Shown here: in pieces, positions 55,442-64,000 of the stretch
Numbering within the stretch: position 1 is the first letter of the stretch
Layout: the number at the start of each line of letters is the position of its first letter
From: Bacteroidota bacterium
GTDB taxonomy: Bacteria; Bacteroidota; Bacteroidia; Bacteroidales; Lentimicrobiaceae
Reading direction: 5' to 3'
Length of the DNA: 64,000 nucleotides
Assembly: GCA_009773515.1 (NCBI GenBank)
Contig: WSXX01000004.1
Coordinates: 62,001-126,000 of the forward strand
Position numbers and translations under genes: made by a program
Notes under the pieces: generated by a model
What the model was told of the DNA's origin: nothing
What the model saw: only the letters and a program-made list of their open reading frames with translations
The model's database searches: none

Positions 55442-55523
55442 CCCTCTCCTTGCCTTCGACGATGGTTCGACGAAAAGCTCACCAACCAGCTCAGGCACCA
55501 GAGGAGAGGGCAGGGTGAGGTGC
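55442..55523. repeat. Palindromic element between T9SS gene and efflux remnant
   Basis: CCCTCTCC (55442-55449) is the inverse of GGAGAGGG (55503-55510), enclosing TTCGAC/GTTCGA inner repeats and followed by CAGGGTGAGG. The string resembles REP-like or MITE-like sequence widely dispersed in bacterial genomes. The gap 55357-55537 otherwise shows nothing. Confidence 0.6.
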
Positions 55524-55537
55524 TACAAGATGAGGTG

Positions 55538-58500
55538 CTACTTAACCACCGTCACCCCACCCCTCATCTTCACAACCTTCCCCATCCTATCCGAATAACT
55601 GATCACCCAACTATAAACCCCTGCCGGTGAATCCTTCCCATTCCAGCCCTCAGCCGGGTTGGTGGTTTCGAAGATCAGTTGCCCCCAGCGGTTGTAGATT
55701 ACCATGCTGAACATGCGCACCCTTTCGTAATCAACTACCGGCCGGAAGGTATCGTTCAGGCCGTCGTTGTTGGGGGTGAAGGCGTTGGGGACGAGAAAAG
55801 GTGATTCGGCTTCCAGCATTTTGAGGTAGGTGGAATCAGCACCCGCGCACAGGTTGTGTGTGGTGAGCTGAAGGGTGTAAAGTCCTTCGGAGTTTACGGT
55901 GATTTCGGGTAGGGTATTGCCGGTGCTCCAGAGGTAGGAGGCATAACCCGCAGGGCCGGCAAGCAGGTATTGGTTCTCAAACAAAATGGTATCCTGCAAA
56001 AACCAGTCAGCGGGGTTGGGCGTAACCTGCAGGGTGAGCAGGGTTGAATCGCTGCAGCCAAGAGGATCGCTAACCTTTACCTGGTATTGTCCTGAATGGG
56101 TTGTTGAAGCATCGTAAAACATCAATGAAGAATTTTGACTGGTGCTTCCATCCGGTAAAGTCCATTGATAAGTTAAAGGTTCATTTCCTGAGCCAGGAGC
56201 AGTGAGCCAGGCCAGCTCACCTTCACATACGTTTACCGGAAACTGCTGCGCCAGCACAGGTGGATTGTTTACCTGTATCTGCCCGATCTGAAACTCAGGT
56301 TCAATGCTGCCGTATTCACCGGTAAACCATGTGGCTGCCGGTGCCTGATCCCAGGTAAGGAAGCTGTTGCCCGCCTGCGTGGCACTGAATACCAGATCGA
56401 GCACAGTTACTGTTTCCGTAAGGGTTAAGGGCGCACTCCCCGACCAGGTGACAACAATGCGCTGTGAGGCCGGATAGACTTCGGCAATAAGGTTGGCTTC
56501 AAGCTGTGGATGAACGCTTCCGGGTCGGAAACCTTCGCAGTTTACCAGTGTGGCATCGTATTCCAGGGTGGCTGTAAAAGCCTGAACGCCGGTAAAGTTC
56601 TCAATAAGCAAAGGCGCAACAGGCGCATTGCCAAGGCACACCGCTGAATTGCCGGCAATGGCTGAAATGATGAATCCTGCTTCCTGTCCTACTTCAATAC
56701 TGCCTTCGGTAAAGCAGCCGTTTTCATCTTCAACACGCCAGGTGTAGGTTCCTGCAATTAATCCAGTGAACTCGCCTGAAGATTGAGGTGTGCCGCCGTT
56801 AAGGCTATAGGTAAGGTTGCCAAATCCGGCTGCTGTTAGGGTAATACTTCCATTGGCGTTGCTGCCGGTAGCGGGTTCAGAGGAGGCAGTTACCTGCGGC
56901 CCGGAGAAATCATCAATCATAACCGGATTGCTGGCATACACAGCCTGGCAGCCCGATTCATCGGGAACTTTTACCCAAACATTATGCGGTCCGGGGGCTA
57001 AACCTTCAAACAAACCTTCGTTGTTCTGCCATGTATTTCCATTGTCAATGGAGTATTCCAGCATATCGCTCAAACCGCTTACGGCGGTAATGGTTATGCT
57101 TCCATTGTTCTGACCGCAGTAGGAATCTGAATGAGAAACAGATGCAATCAGCACATCGCCGGCATCGCTGATGGTGTATTGCGAAACAAGGTTGTTGCAC
57201 CCATTACCATCAGTAGCCCACAGGTAGTAATTGCCAACGGGCAGGTTAAAAATGTCTTCTTCGTTTGACAATACAGTTCCTGCATTGTTTTTCCATTCAA
57301 GGGCAATGGGTTGGGCGCCGCTGACTGTTAGCCCGCGTATGGCGCCGGTGCTGCCACCGCAGGTGGTGGGGGAGAGGACGAGGTTGGTGGTATCAAGTGA
57401 TGGGGGTGGATAAAGTGATACATTGATTGTATCGGAGCCATAACATCCAAAAGAGTTTCTCACTCTAACCCAATACATTCCGGTATCATAAACGGTTATG
57501 GAATTCATGTTTTGTCCAAAAGCACCTGTGCTCCAGGAATATGAACCTTGTTCAGAACCAGCATTAAGGCTAATTGAACTGCTTTCACACATTTTAAGGT
57601 CATCGCCAAGGTCAGGTGAAGCTGCAGGATCAATAGTGATTACCCTTGAAGTATGCTCATATCTGCCCATAGGGTTATTTGGTGTGGGAGGATACCATAC
57701 ATCAACAATCACCTCAAAATCACCGGCGTGAGTAAAATAATGGGTTGGACTTAATTCCGTTGAAACACTGTCATTGCCGGCATCAGGGTCGCTGAATACC
57801 CATCTTATCGAATCAGGTATAGGGTTGAAGTTAGGCTTAAACTTAACACCGTTTTCCATACCTGCACAGTTTCCTTCCCATTCGAAACGGTATAAATGGT
57901 CGAGAAGGATATTAGGGAAACACCACCATACCTCGTTTGCACCCAAATCAATTACATCTCTTTGATAAGAACATTCCAATCCACGCTTCCACGGTTTATG
58001 GATGACACTAACTTTATAATATTCTGGAGGGGCATCCTGGGGAAAAGAACAATAAATCTTACCATCTGTTGCTAATTGTAGTCCAACTCCAGGACCTCTG
58101 TCTTGGTAATCGGGATTTATCAGAATTGCGGATTGAGCGAAAGCTATTGGGTCCTCTATTTTGCTCATATCATATTGGTAGATATCAACTCCCGAGATAG
58201 GAGATACTGTTGACCTCGAAAAAGCAATGTATGCATACCTAGAGTCTGGAGAGAATTCAATACCGAAAGGAGTTAGCCTTTCTAAAAGCTCATCTTCTTT
58301 TAAAATATAATATAAATAGTTGATCTCGCCGGTTTCATCATTGAACCTGCATACTTCTGTGGCATTTCGGGGATAGGTGTCTTGTGATGCCGCAAATAAG
58401 TATTTCTTATCGTATGAAACCTTCATATATCCTCTGAAATTATCTGGATCATTATATGGTGGCAGGGCAAAATTACTTATGACGGGATTAGTATTTAGAC

Positions 58501-59080
58501 CATTTGCTGATAACAGAAAAGCGGCGAATCTTTCTTCAAGCGTTTTTCGGGTTAGTATCCAAATGCTCTCACCATCTTTATGTTTTACCGCAGTTAGTTT
58601 TTCCTGCGCATCGTAGGCAGCACTTAAAAGAATTTTAGGTTGAATAACCTCTCCCATCCCATTATCCTGATTCATATCCACTATACTATACCATAAACCA
58701 TATTCATCATTTAGACCATAATCTCCTCTTCCAACACAAAATATATAATACAAATTCTGAGAACCGGGTAATTTAACGATCAGCACCCTTTGAGTAACAG
58801 CGTAATCATCATCAAACAGATTGTCACCATTAGACATAACGTTATGCAGACGATTATATACTTTTCTCCCATCACAATAAAATAATAGATTACCTGCACT
58901 ATCACAGATAACAGCAGTTCCCATTGCTTTATAAACATTATTATTAGAGATTACCTGGGGTTCACCACTGTTAAAATCTAATCCGGCATGATAACCGAAG
59001 TACCAGATATTAGTTTCTTTCTGAGCCCAAAGGGATAGAGTGATTATAATCAATAGTAAAGTAAATACTTGTTTCATCAT
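55538..59080 (-). CDS. Giant PKD/T9SS type B surface protein, copy 1
   Basis: The 1180-residue protein has a signal peptide (cleavage near LWAQ; the second Met at 59077 is an equal start). The N-terminal ~400 residues may be a propeller (repeated strand patterns, e.g. KETNIWYFGYHAGLDFNSGE). A PKD-like domain follows (about 430-500, IRWVFSDPDAGND then THYFTHAGDFEVIVDVW), then several SprB/Ig-like repeats. The final ~85 residues are a T9SS type B/gliding-associated sorting domain (LVPNAFTPNNDGLNDTFRP). It should be secreted by the T9SS. The last ~250 bases are nearly identical to those of copy 2. Confidence 0.88.
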   Translation of the reverse strand: MMKQVFTLLLIIITLSLWAQKETNIWYFGYHAGLDFNSGEPQVISNNNVYKAMGTAVICDSAGNLLFYCDGRKVYNRLHNVMSNGDNLFDDDYAVTQRVLIVKLPGSQNLYYIFCVGRGDYGLNDEYGLWYSIVDMNQDNGMGEVIQPKILLSAAYDAQEKLTAVKHKDGESIWILTRKTLEERFAAFLLSANGLNTNPVISNFALPPYNDPDNFRGYMKVSYDKKYLFAASQDTYPRNATEVCRFNDETGEINYLYYILKEDELLERLTPFGIEFSPDSRYAYIAFSRSTVSPISGVDIYQYDMSKIEDPIAFAQSAILINPDYQDRGPGVGLQLATDGKIYCSFPQDAPPEYYKVSVIHKPWKRGLECSYQRDVIDLGANEVWWCFPNILLDHLYRFEWEGNCAGMENGVKFKPNFNPIPDSIRWVFSDPDAGNDSVSTELSPTHYFTHAGDFEVIVDVWYPPTPNNPMGRYEHTSRVITIDPAASPDLGDDLKMCESSSISLNAGSEQGSYSWSTGAFGQNMNSITVYDTGMYWVRVRNSFGCYGSDTINVSLYPPPSLDTTNLVLSPTTCGGSTGAIRGLTVSGAQPIALEWKNNAGTVLSNEEDIFNLPVGNYYLWATDGNGCNNLVSQYTISDAGDVLIASVSHSDSYCGQNNGSITITAVSGLSDMLEYSIDNGNTWQNNEGLFEGLAPGPHNVWVKVPDESGCQAVYASNPVMIDDFSGPQVTASSEPATGSNANGSITLTAAGFGNLTYSLNGGTPQSSGEFTGLIAGTYTWRVEDENGCFTEGSIEVGQEAGFIISAIAGNSAVCLGNAPVAPLLIENFTGVQAFTATLEYDATLVNCEGFRPGSVHPQLEANLIAEVYPASQRIVVTWSGSAPLTLTETVTVLDLVFSATQAGNSFLTWDQAPAATWFTGEYGSIEPEFQIGQIQVNNPPVLAQQFPVNVCEGELAWLTAPGSGNEPLTYQWTLPDGSTSQNSSLMFYDASTTHSGQYQVKVSDPLGCSDSTLLTLQVTPNPADWFLQDTILFENQYLLAGPAGYASYLWSTGNTLPEITVNSEGLYTLQLTTHNLCAGADSTYLKMLEAESPFLVPNAFTPNNDGLNDTFRPVVDYERVRMFSMVIYNRWGQLIFETTNPAEGWNGKDSPAGVYSWVISYSDRMGKVVKMRGGVTVVK

Positions 59081-59135
59081 TACTAAACTTAAAATGTGGT
59101 GCAGTAACTTTTTACTGCACCTACATTATTCAAAC

Positions 59136-59546
59136 CTATTCTAATGTTAAATAAATATCGTCAAGATCTATTAGTTCTTCACAATTATAATTGAGAGTAA
59201 ACTGATCACGACACACTAGTTCTCCTGTATCATTCATCAACTTTCTACAAGTAGCACTTACTTTAAAACAAGGCTCTTTCTGATCAATTGTACAGAGTTG
59301 GTTTGGAATACAAAAAGAGAAGCTTGTATTGTTGGTTGATAAAAGCTGGGTTAGGTTATAAACCGTTTGGCTTGGTGTTGTGCATTCATTTATTATAGTC
59401 AAATTTACAACATAGACGGTTTTATCATCAGGATAAACACAATCACCTGACCATTCTACTGTTATCTCATGCCAGCATTGTGCTTTGATGTTGTTGATTC
59501 CTGCTACTGCCAAAAGCATGAAAATGGTAAGTAATATCTTTTTCAT
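59136..59546 (-). CDS. Small secreted Cys-rich protein, copy 1
   Basis: The 136-residue protein has a signal peptide (cleavage after KAQ, residue 22) and a mature part with about eight cysteines and a conserved opening (CWHEITVEWSGDCVYPDDK). It precedes the giant T9SS protein by 55 bases on the same strand. It is paralogous in layout (signal, GDCVY motif, C-terminal E) to the small protein encoded at 63391-63777. Function is unknown. Confidence 0.7.
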   Translation of the reverse strand: MKKILLTIFMLLAVAGINNIKAQCWHEITVEWSGDCVYPDDKTVYVVNLTIINECTTPSQTVYNLTQLLSTNNTSFSFCIPNQLCTIDQKEPCFKVSATCRKLMNDTGELVCRDQFTLNYNCEELIDLDDIYLTLE

Positions 59547-59639
59547 TTTTTATTGATTTAATGGTTAAAGAAATTTGTTGAAATCAATTCAGGGAGGTAA
59601 TTTATAACCCATTATACTAAGGAGGGAATCTTTTCAGAT

Positions 59640-59818
59640 AGCCCGAGAATTGCAGGGATTTGCCTGTACTGCTTATACAGTGTTTTAACAGGCTTAAACA
59701 GCAATTAACCGGGTTGCGATACCCCCCCCCGAAATAGCCAATATACTGCAAACGGGCAGTAGATGAATGTTTTCGGTAAGGTATTGCAGGTTCATTTGCA
59801 ATAAATGGTTTAAATGAT
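59640..59818. repeat. Duplicated upstream region with C9 tract, copy 1
   Basis: This stretch is repeated at 63821-64000 with about 15 differences in 180. It carries a run of nine C (59732-59740) and dyads TACTGC/GCAGTA and ATTGCA/TGCAAT. It lies upstream of the small secreted gene, on the minus strand. The gap 59547-59928 holds no gene. Confidence 0.85.
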
Positions 59819-59928
59819 ATTCAAAAGTAATTAAAATTTAATGATTTACGAATATTAATCCTGAATTAATGAAAAGGAAATACATCTTTTCTTTATTTTG
59901 TCCTGTTTTTGTATGTTAGGAGAGGTGA

Positions 59929-62900
59929 TTACCTCACCACCGTCACCCCACCCCTCATCTTCACCACCTTCCCCACCATATCCGAATAACTGATCACCCA
60001 GCTATAAACTCCTGCCGGTGCATCCTTCCCATCCCAGCCCTCAGCCGGATTAGTGGTTTCGAAGATCAGTTGCCCCCAGCGGTTGTAGATTACCATGCTG
60101 AACATGCGCACCCTTTCGTAATCAACTACAGGGCGGAAGGTATCGTTAAGTCCGTCGTTGTTGGGGGTGAAGGCGTTGGGGACAAGCACCGGCATAAAGG
60201 TGTCGATCATCATTATGTTTTCGAGTTTCAGGCAACCTTCAGTGGTTTCCATTAGTAAACTGTAAGCGCCTTGTTCGGTGACGGTGATGTAGTAGGTAGT
60301 GTCACCGGTGTTCCACTGGTAGCTGGCGTAGCCTGAGGTGGCCTGTAGCTGGTATTCTTTTTCGTAAAAAATCGTATCGTTGGAGGTGGGGAAATCGGCG
60401 GTAGGTGGCGGTATAACGGACAGTTTAACAGTATCCTCAACTACACAATGGTAAGCATCGGTGAGTTTCACGGAGTAAATTCCTGATTCTGCCTGGGTGA
60501 GGCCGAAGAGCCATAAAGAAGATTCACTCTCTATTGAGCCATCTGGCTTTGTCCATTCCCAAATGAAGGGCTCAACCCCACCCGATAATACATTGGCTGA
60601 AACGATGGTAAAATCATCTTCACACTTTCGTTGATCGCCGCCGGTGATCATCACAGGTGGTGAAGTAATCTTTATATAACCCTCAATGGGGTCAACGGGG
60701 ATATCGTTTCCGTTTTCGTCCTTAAACCAGGATGCAGCCGACGTATCCCAGTTTACATCTGCAGTGCCGGGCTGTATGGTTTCAAAAATCAGGTTTATCA
60801 GTTTAACGGTATCAGAAAGCGTAAGGCTTTGCTCGCCCTGCCATTCGAGAATTACCTTATCGCCAAAATCAGTGGCCGTCAGTTCGGGGATAAACTTCTG
60901 GTCATAGCCCTGGAGGCTGAGGCGGGTATTGTCGAACAACACCCCAACCCGAAATTCTTTCACGCCGTTCAAATTTGTAACTTTTAAAGCAGAAGTAGCC
61001 TGTTGGCGCAGGCAAACACGGTAGGTGCCGGCAATGGCTGAAAGGGCATACCCCGTAAGTTGACCAACATACACCGAAAATGTGGTGTCGCAACCATATT
61101 TATCGGTTACAAGTATCAGGTAGTCACCACTGCCGAGGTTAAGAAACTCACCGCTAAGCTGGCCGGTTTCTCCATCCAGGCTGTAATACACGCTATCGCC
61201 CGTGGCGGTGATGATGATGCTGCCATCGCTGCCGCTGCCCGTGGCCGGATTGGGAAATATACCGGTAACTAACGGTCCTCCCAAATTGCTGACCTCAACC
61301 GGGTTGCCTGAGTATACGGCATCGCAACCCAGCGCATCAATTACCCGCACATTGTAATTGCCAGGTGCAATATTGGCAAACACTCCCCCATTGTCGAAAT
61401 AAGGTGGCCCATTGGTGATGGAATACAGCATGGAGCCCAGGCCTTGTTGCACGGTAACGATGATTTGTCCATCTTCCTGTCCGCACAAAGCAGGGGTGGG
61501 TCGAGCATCTTCAATAATCAGGTCGGAGTCAAGGTTGTTGATGGAGAATATTCCCATCAGCACGGTGCAGCCATTTTCACCGGTTAACCACATTTGGTAG
61601 TTGCCCACTCCGAGGTTGCTGATGTCGAGTGCGTTTGAAATCTCTTGCCCGTCATTGTCTTTCCATGAAACCGTTGTTCCCGCCTCAACCACCAATCCGC
61701 TGATAGACCCCGTGGCATTGCCACAGGTAGTGGGTTGGATGACGAGTCCAGACTGTTCGAGCAGGGGAGGTGGGTAAATGGAAACCTTTGTAGTATCAAA
61801 AGCATAGCAATTGAGGTCGTTGCGCACCCGCACAGTATAGGTGCCGGGTTCAGAAACCTGAAAATACTGTGTACCGGGTGTAAATTGCCCGTTCCAGTTG
61901 TACTGCACGAATCCGCTGCCGGCATCCAACTGGCTGGTTTCCCCGGTGCATAGCATCAGTGTATCGGGTAGTTGTGGTTCGGGTGCTGCCAGCACTTCAA
62001 CCTCGCGCGAGGTCTCTTCAATCCTTCCATCGGGATAAACTACATGTGCATGAACTTCATAATTACCACCTGACTGGAAAATATGTGTTGGATTAAAATC
62101 AGTTGAAGTGGTTCCATCTCCAAAGTTCCATTCGATGCTGGCGGGTTCAGGAATAAAACGGTGGCGGAAAGTGAAAGGCGTTTTGGCGCAAGGGCCACCA
62201 TTCCAAACAAATCGGTAGAGGAGTTCGGACGGGAAAGAGGGGAGAGTAGTATAGGTGGTTTGTGAACCCAAATCAAAAACATCTTTCTGAAAATTACAAA
62301 AAAAACCCCGTTCCCATACATTATTAATTACTCCGAGATACTTGTTGTTTTGAGGGTCAAATCCACTTGTTGACGCATATATTTTACCATCCGGAGCAAG
62401 TTGGAGATCCCTTGCATTAGAATTTGTATTAACAACTAATCTTGAATTAAGAAATGCAAGTGAATCAATTTCTCTGAGATCGTATTGATAAATGTAAGAG
62501 AAGCTGTTTTCAGGATCTATCGAATATTCATCGAAAGAGATATAAAGCAATTTTGAATCCGGTGACATTTCCATGCCATAAATACCAAAACATGCGTCAC
62601 ATCCATTGTATTCTTTTATGTAGTATTTATGGGTAACAATACCGGTTTTTACATCAAAATCACATACATCAAAACCACCATGTGTATTACTGTATGTGGA
62701 TGTTTGAACTGAAATAAGTTTTTTACGGTCATGAGACACCTTTATGGGCCCAGATTGCATACTATTCAGGTGATGGGCAGGGCTAATAACAGGAGCTGGA
62801 TTTACCCCTGAAGAAGTCAGGCTAAAGCAGGCCCAAACATTCGGAGTGTCCGGTTCCTGAAAACGGGTGATTATCCACCAATCAAGGTTATTTGCCTGCC

Positions 62901-63390
62901 TGACCGCTGTTATTTTGTGTCTTGCAAATTCTCCTTCCGGAACAACTATGTTTTTATTCACTATAGTACCTCTTCCATTGTCAAGTGCCATATCAACAAT
63001 GTTGTATTCTAGGCCTTTATGGATATTAAGAGAACCAACAGTGAATATATAATACCTTTCTGAATTGCCTGGATCAGTGCAAATAACAGCAGGCTGCCGG
63101 TTAAACCAGTCTCCATCCAGATCTGTGCCATTAAGCATTATTTCACGGTCTTTATTCCACACAGTTTGTCCATCAGTAAAAAAAAGCAAATTGCCATTTG
63201 TGTCAGAAATGCTCGTAGTATAAAATACCCAATTAGGACAATCGGATAGATAAACCGGGTATCCTGTATTAAAATTCATGCCATTCATATAACCAAAGTA
63301 CCAGGTATTTGCCTTGTTTTGGGTATATGAATTATTATAAAGAAATAGAGAGGTTATAAAACAAATGATAATTTGCTTTTTTATTTTCAT
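59929..63390 (-). CDS. Giant PKD/T9SS type B surface protein, copy 2
   Basis: The 1153-residue protein repeats the layout of copy 1: a signal peptide (cleavage near SYTQ), a propeller-like N-terminus opening NKANTWYFGYMNGMNFNTGY, a PKD-like domain (SIEWNFGDGTTSTDFNPTHI), SprB/Ig-like repeats, and the same type B sorting domain with only five residue changes in the last 85. It starts with no gap after the small secreted gene. The two copies differ much more over the rest of their length than at this end. Confidence 0.88.
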   Translation of the reverse strand: MKIKKQIIICFITSLFLYNNSYTQNKANTWYFGYMNGMNFNTGYPVYLSDCPNWVFYTTSISDTNGNLLFFTDGQTVWNKDREIMLNGTDLDGDWFNRQPAVICTDPGNSERYYIFTVGSLNIHKGLEYNIVDMALDNGRGTIVNKNIVVPEGEFARHKITAVRQANNLDWWIITRFQEPDTPNVWACFSLTSSGVNPAPVISPAHHLNSMQSGPIKVSHDRKKLISVQTSTYSNTHGGFDVCDFDVKTGIVTHKYYIKEYNGCDACFGIYGMEMSPDSKLLYISFDEYSIDPENSFSYIYQYDLREIDSLAFLNSRLVVNTNSNARDLQLAPDGKIYASTSGFDPQNNKYLGVINNVWERGFFCNFQKDVFDLGSQTTYTTLPSFPSELLYRFVWNGGPCAKTPFTFRHRFIPEPASIEWNFGDGTTSTDFNPTHIFQSGGNYEVHAHVVYPDGRIEETSREVEVLAAPEPQLPDTLMLCTGETSQLDAGSGFVQYNWNGQFTPGTQYFQVSEPGTYTVRVRNDLNCYAFDTTKVSIYPPPLLEQSGLVIQPTTCGNATGSISGLVVEAGTTVSWKDNDGQEISNALDISNLGVGNYQMWLTGENGCTVLMGIFSINNLDSDLIIEDARPTPALCGQEDGQIIVTVQQGLGSMLYSITNGPPYFDNGGVFANIAPGNYNVRVIDALGCDAVYSGNPVEVSNLGGPLVTGIFPNPATGSGSDGSIIITATGDSVYYSLDGETGQLSGEFLNLGSGDYLILVTDKYGCDTTFSVYVGQLTGYALSAIAGTYRVCLRQQATSALKVTNLNGVKEFRVGVLFDNTRLSLQGYDQKFIPELTATDFGDKVILEWQGEQSLTLSDTVKLINLIFETIQPGTADVNWDTSAASWFKDENGNDIPVDPIEGYIKITSPPVMITGGDQRKCEDDFTIVSANVLSGGVEPFIWEWTKPDGSIESESSLWLFGLTQAESGIYSVKLTDAYHCVVEDTVKLSVIPPPTADFPTSNDTIFYEKEYQLQATSGYASYQWNTGDTTYYITVTEQGAYSLLMETTEGCLKLENIMMIDTFMPVLVPNAFTPNNDGLNDTFRPVVDYERVRMFSMVIYNRWGQLIFETTNPAEGWDGKDAPAGVYSWVISYSDMVGKVVKMRGGVTVVR

Positions 63391-63777
63391 CTATTCAAGG
63401 ATAACAGTCTGATCCGTATCTCCGTTCAGAAAGTCTTCACATGAATACAGATCAAGGCTAATAATAGTGCCTTTGCATATTCTTGAATAGGGAGATATAA
63501 AACCTTTCAAGGCATCTACGACAATGGTATAAATTTTGGTATTATCGTTCACGCAAAATTCGGGAATTTCGACAGACAATTGATTTGTGGTTGTTAATGA
63601 TGTTGCCTGGCCTTCGGCTACTAGAGTTGTACCCTGATATACCTTTACATGGGCACCATAAAAAGTTCCGGTCTGGGAGTAAACGCAATCTCCGGTTAAT
63701 GTAACCGGGACAATAAACTGGGAATAACCAGCGAATGCAATTAGCGAAATTGCAAACAATGTAATAAGTTTTTTCAT
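63391..63777 (-). CDS. Small secreted Cys-containing protein, copy 2
   Basis: The 128-residue protein has a signal peptide (cleavage near GYSQ, residue 20). The mature part shows the same TLTGDCVYSQTGTF opening as copy 1 and a C-terminal DGDTDQ-type acidic end. It adjoins the giant protein without a gap, so the two should be cotranslated. Function is unknown. Confidence 0.72.
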   Translation of the reverse strand: MKKLITLFAISLIAFAGYSQFIVPVTLTGDCVYSQTGTFYGAHVKVYQGTTLVAEGQATSLTTTNQLSVEIPEFCVNDNTKIYTIVVDALKGFISPYSRICKGTIISLDLYSCEDFLNGDTDQTVILE

Positions 63778-63820
63778 TTTTATAAATATCAGGGTTAAAG
63801 AAAATTAAATCTATTCAAAT

Positions 63821-64000
63821 AGCCCGAGAATTGCAGGGATTCGCCTGTGCTGCAAATGCAGTGTTTTACCAGGCTTTGGCAGCAATTAACCGGGTTGCAA
63901 TATCCCCCCCCCGAAATAGCCAATATACTGCAAACGGGCAGTAGATGGATGCTTTCGGTAAGGTATTGCAGGTGCATTTGCAATAAATGTTTTAAATGAT
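63821..64000. repeat. Duplicated upstream region with C9 tract, copy 2
   Basis: This is the second copy of the stretch at 59640-59818, offset by 4181-4182 bases. It includes nine C (63904-63912). The window ends inside or at its edge, so its full extent is unknown. Confidence 0.85.

Noticed and set aside
1..64000. tRNA, rRNA or CRISPR genes
   Set aside because: I scanned the intergenic gaps for T-loop sequences, rRNA-like blocks and regular repeats and found none, though a weak tRNA could be missed by eye.

Overview
The window is about 64 kb of chromosome from a member of the Bacteroidota, most likely a Bacteroidales/Marinilabiliales-type anaerobe or facultative organism. The evidence is: type IX secretion (T9SS) C-terminal sorting domains of type A and type B; many Sec or lipobox signal peptides ending in AQ or in a lipobox cysteine; promoters of the Bacteroidota form TTTG-N19-22-TAnnTTTG; a BlaI/M56 pair; and an ATP synthase operon ordered B-E-F-H-A-G. 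No rRNA, tRNA, CRISPR array, transposase or integrase was recognised.

Layout. (1) 1-10.8 kb is mostly housekeeping: two DUF4625-like lipoproteins, a Cys-rich hypothetical, an S9A oligopeptidase, rpoN, asnS, a TPR histidine kinase with a NarL-type regulator, and a small lipoprotein. (2) 11.0-21.4 kb is a same-strand run of exported and membrane proteins of mostly unknown function: TPM/zinc-ribbon protein, a 50-residue micro-ORF, a coiled-coil protein, a membrane protein, a beta-helix protein, lipoproteins, a T9SS protein and an S74-chaperone fibre protein. (3) 21.9-28.4 kb is a TetR-controlled efflux operon (TolC, HlyD, two ABC-2 permeases, no ATPase) followed by a beta-barrel protein. (4) 28.5-34.6 kb has a ParE/RelE toxin-antitoxin cassette lying between a dCMP deaminase gene and a displaced copy of that gene's 3' end, then a BlaI/BlaR1-like sensor with four TonB-C domains and a TlpA-like lipoprotein. 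(5) 34.8-45.2 kb is an AT-rich polymorphic-toxin island: a 2079-residue RHS protein with a nuclease-like tip, a T9SS partner, an orphan toxin tip and three candidate immunity genes. (6) 45.4-52.7 kb holds tadA, a RHH/PIN toxin-antitoxin pair, the ATP synthase genes without beta and epsilon, and ferritin. (7) 52.8-55.4 kb holds an HTH/nucleotidyltransferase toxin-antitoxin-like pair with a perfect dyad operator, and a decayed metal-efflux locus. (8) 55.5-64 kb is a tandemly duplicated two-gene module (small secreted protein plus a giant PKD/T9SS type B protein) with a repeated upstream region carrying a nine-C tract.

The strongest candidates for new biology are the RHS island with its orphan cassette, the dyad-controlled HTH/nucleotidyltransferase pair between two near-identical hairpins, the toxin-antitoxin cassette bounded by a duplicated gene end, the BlaI regulon with two identical operators and a four-TonB-C sensor, and the duplicated T9SS modules. 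All functional calls come from reading the sequence by eye; no database search was run.
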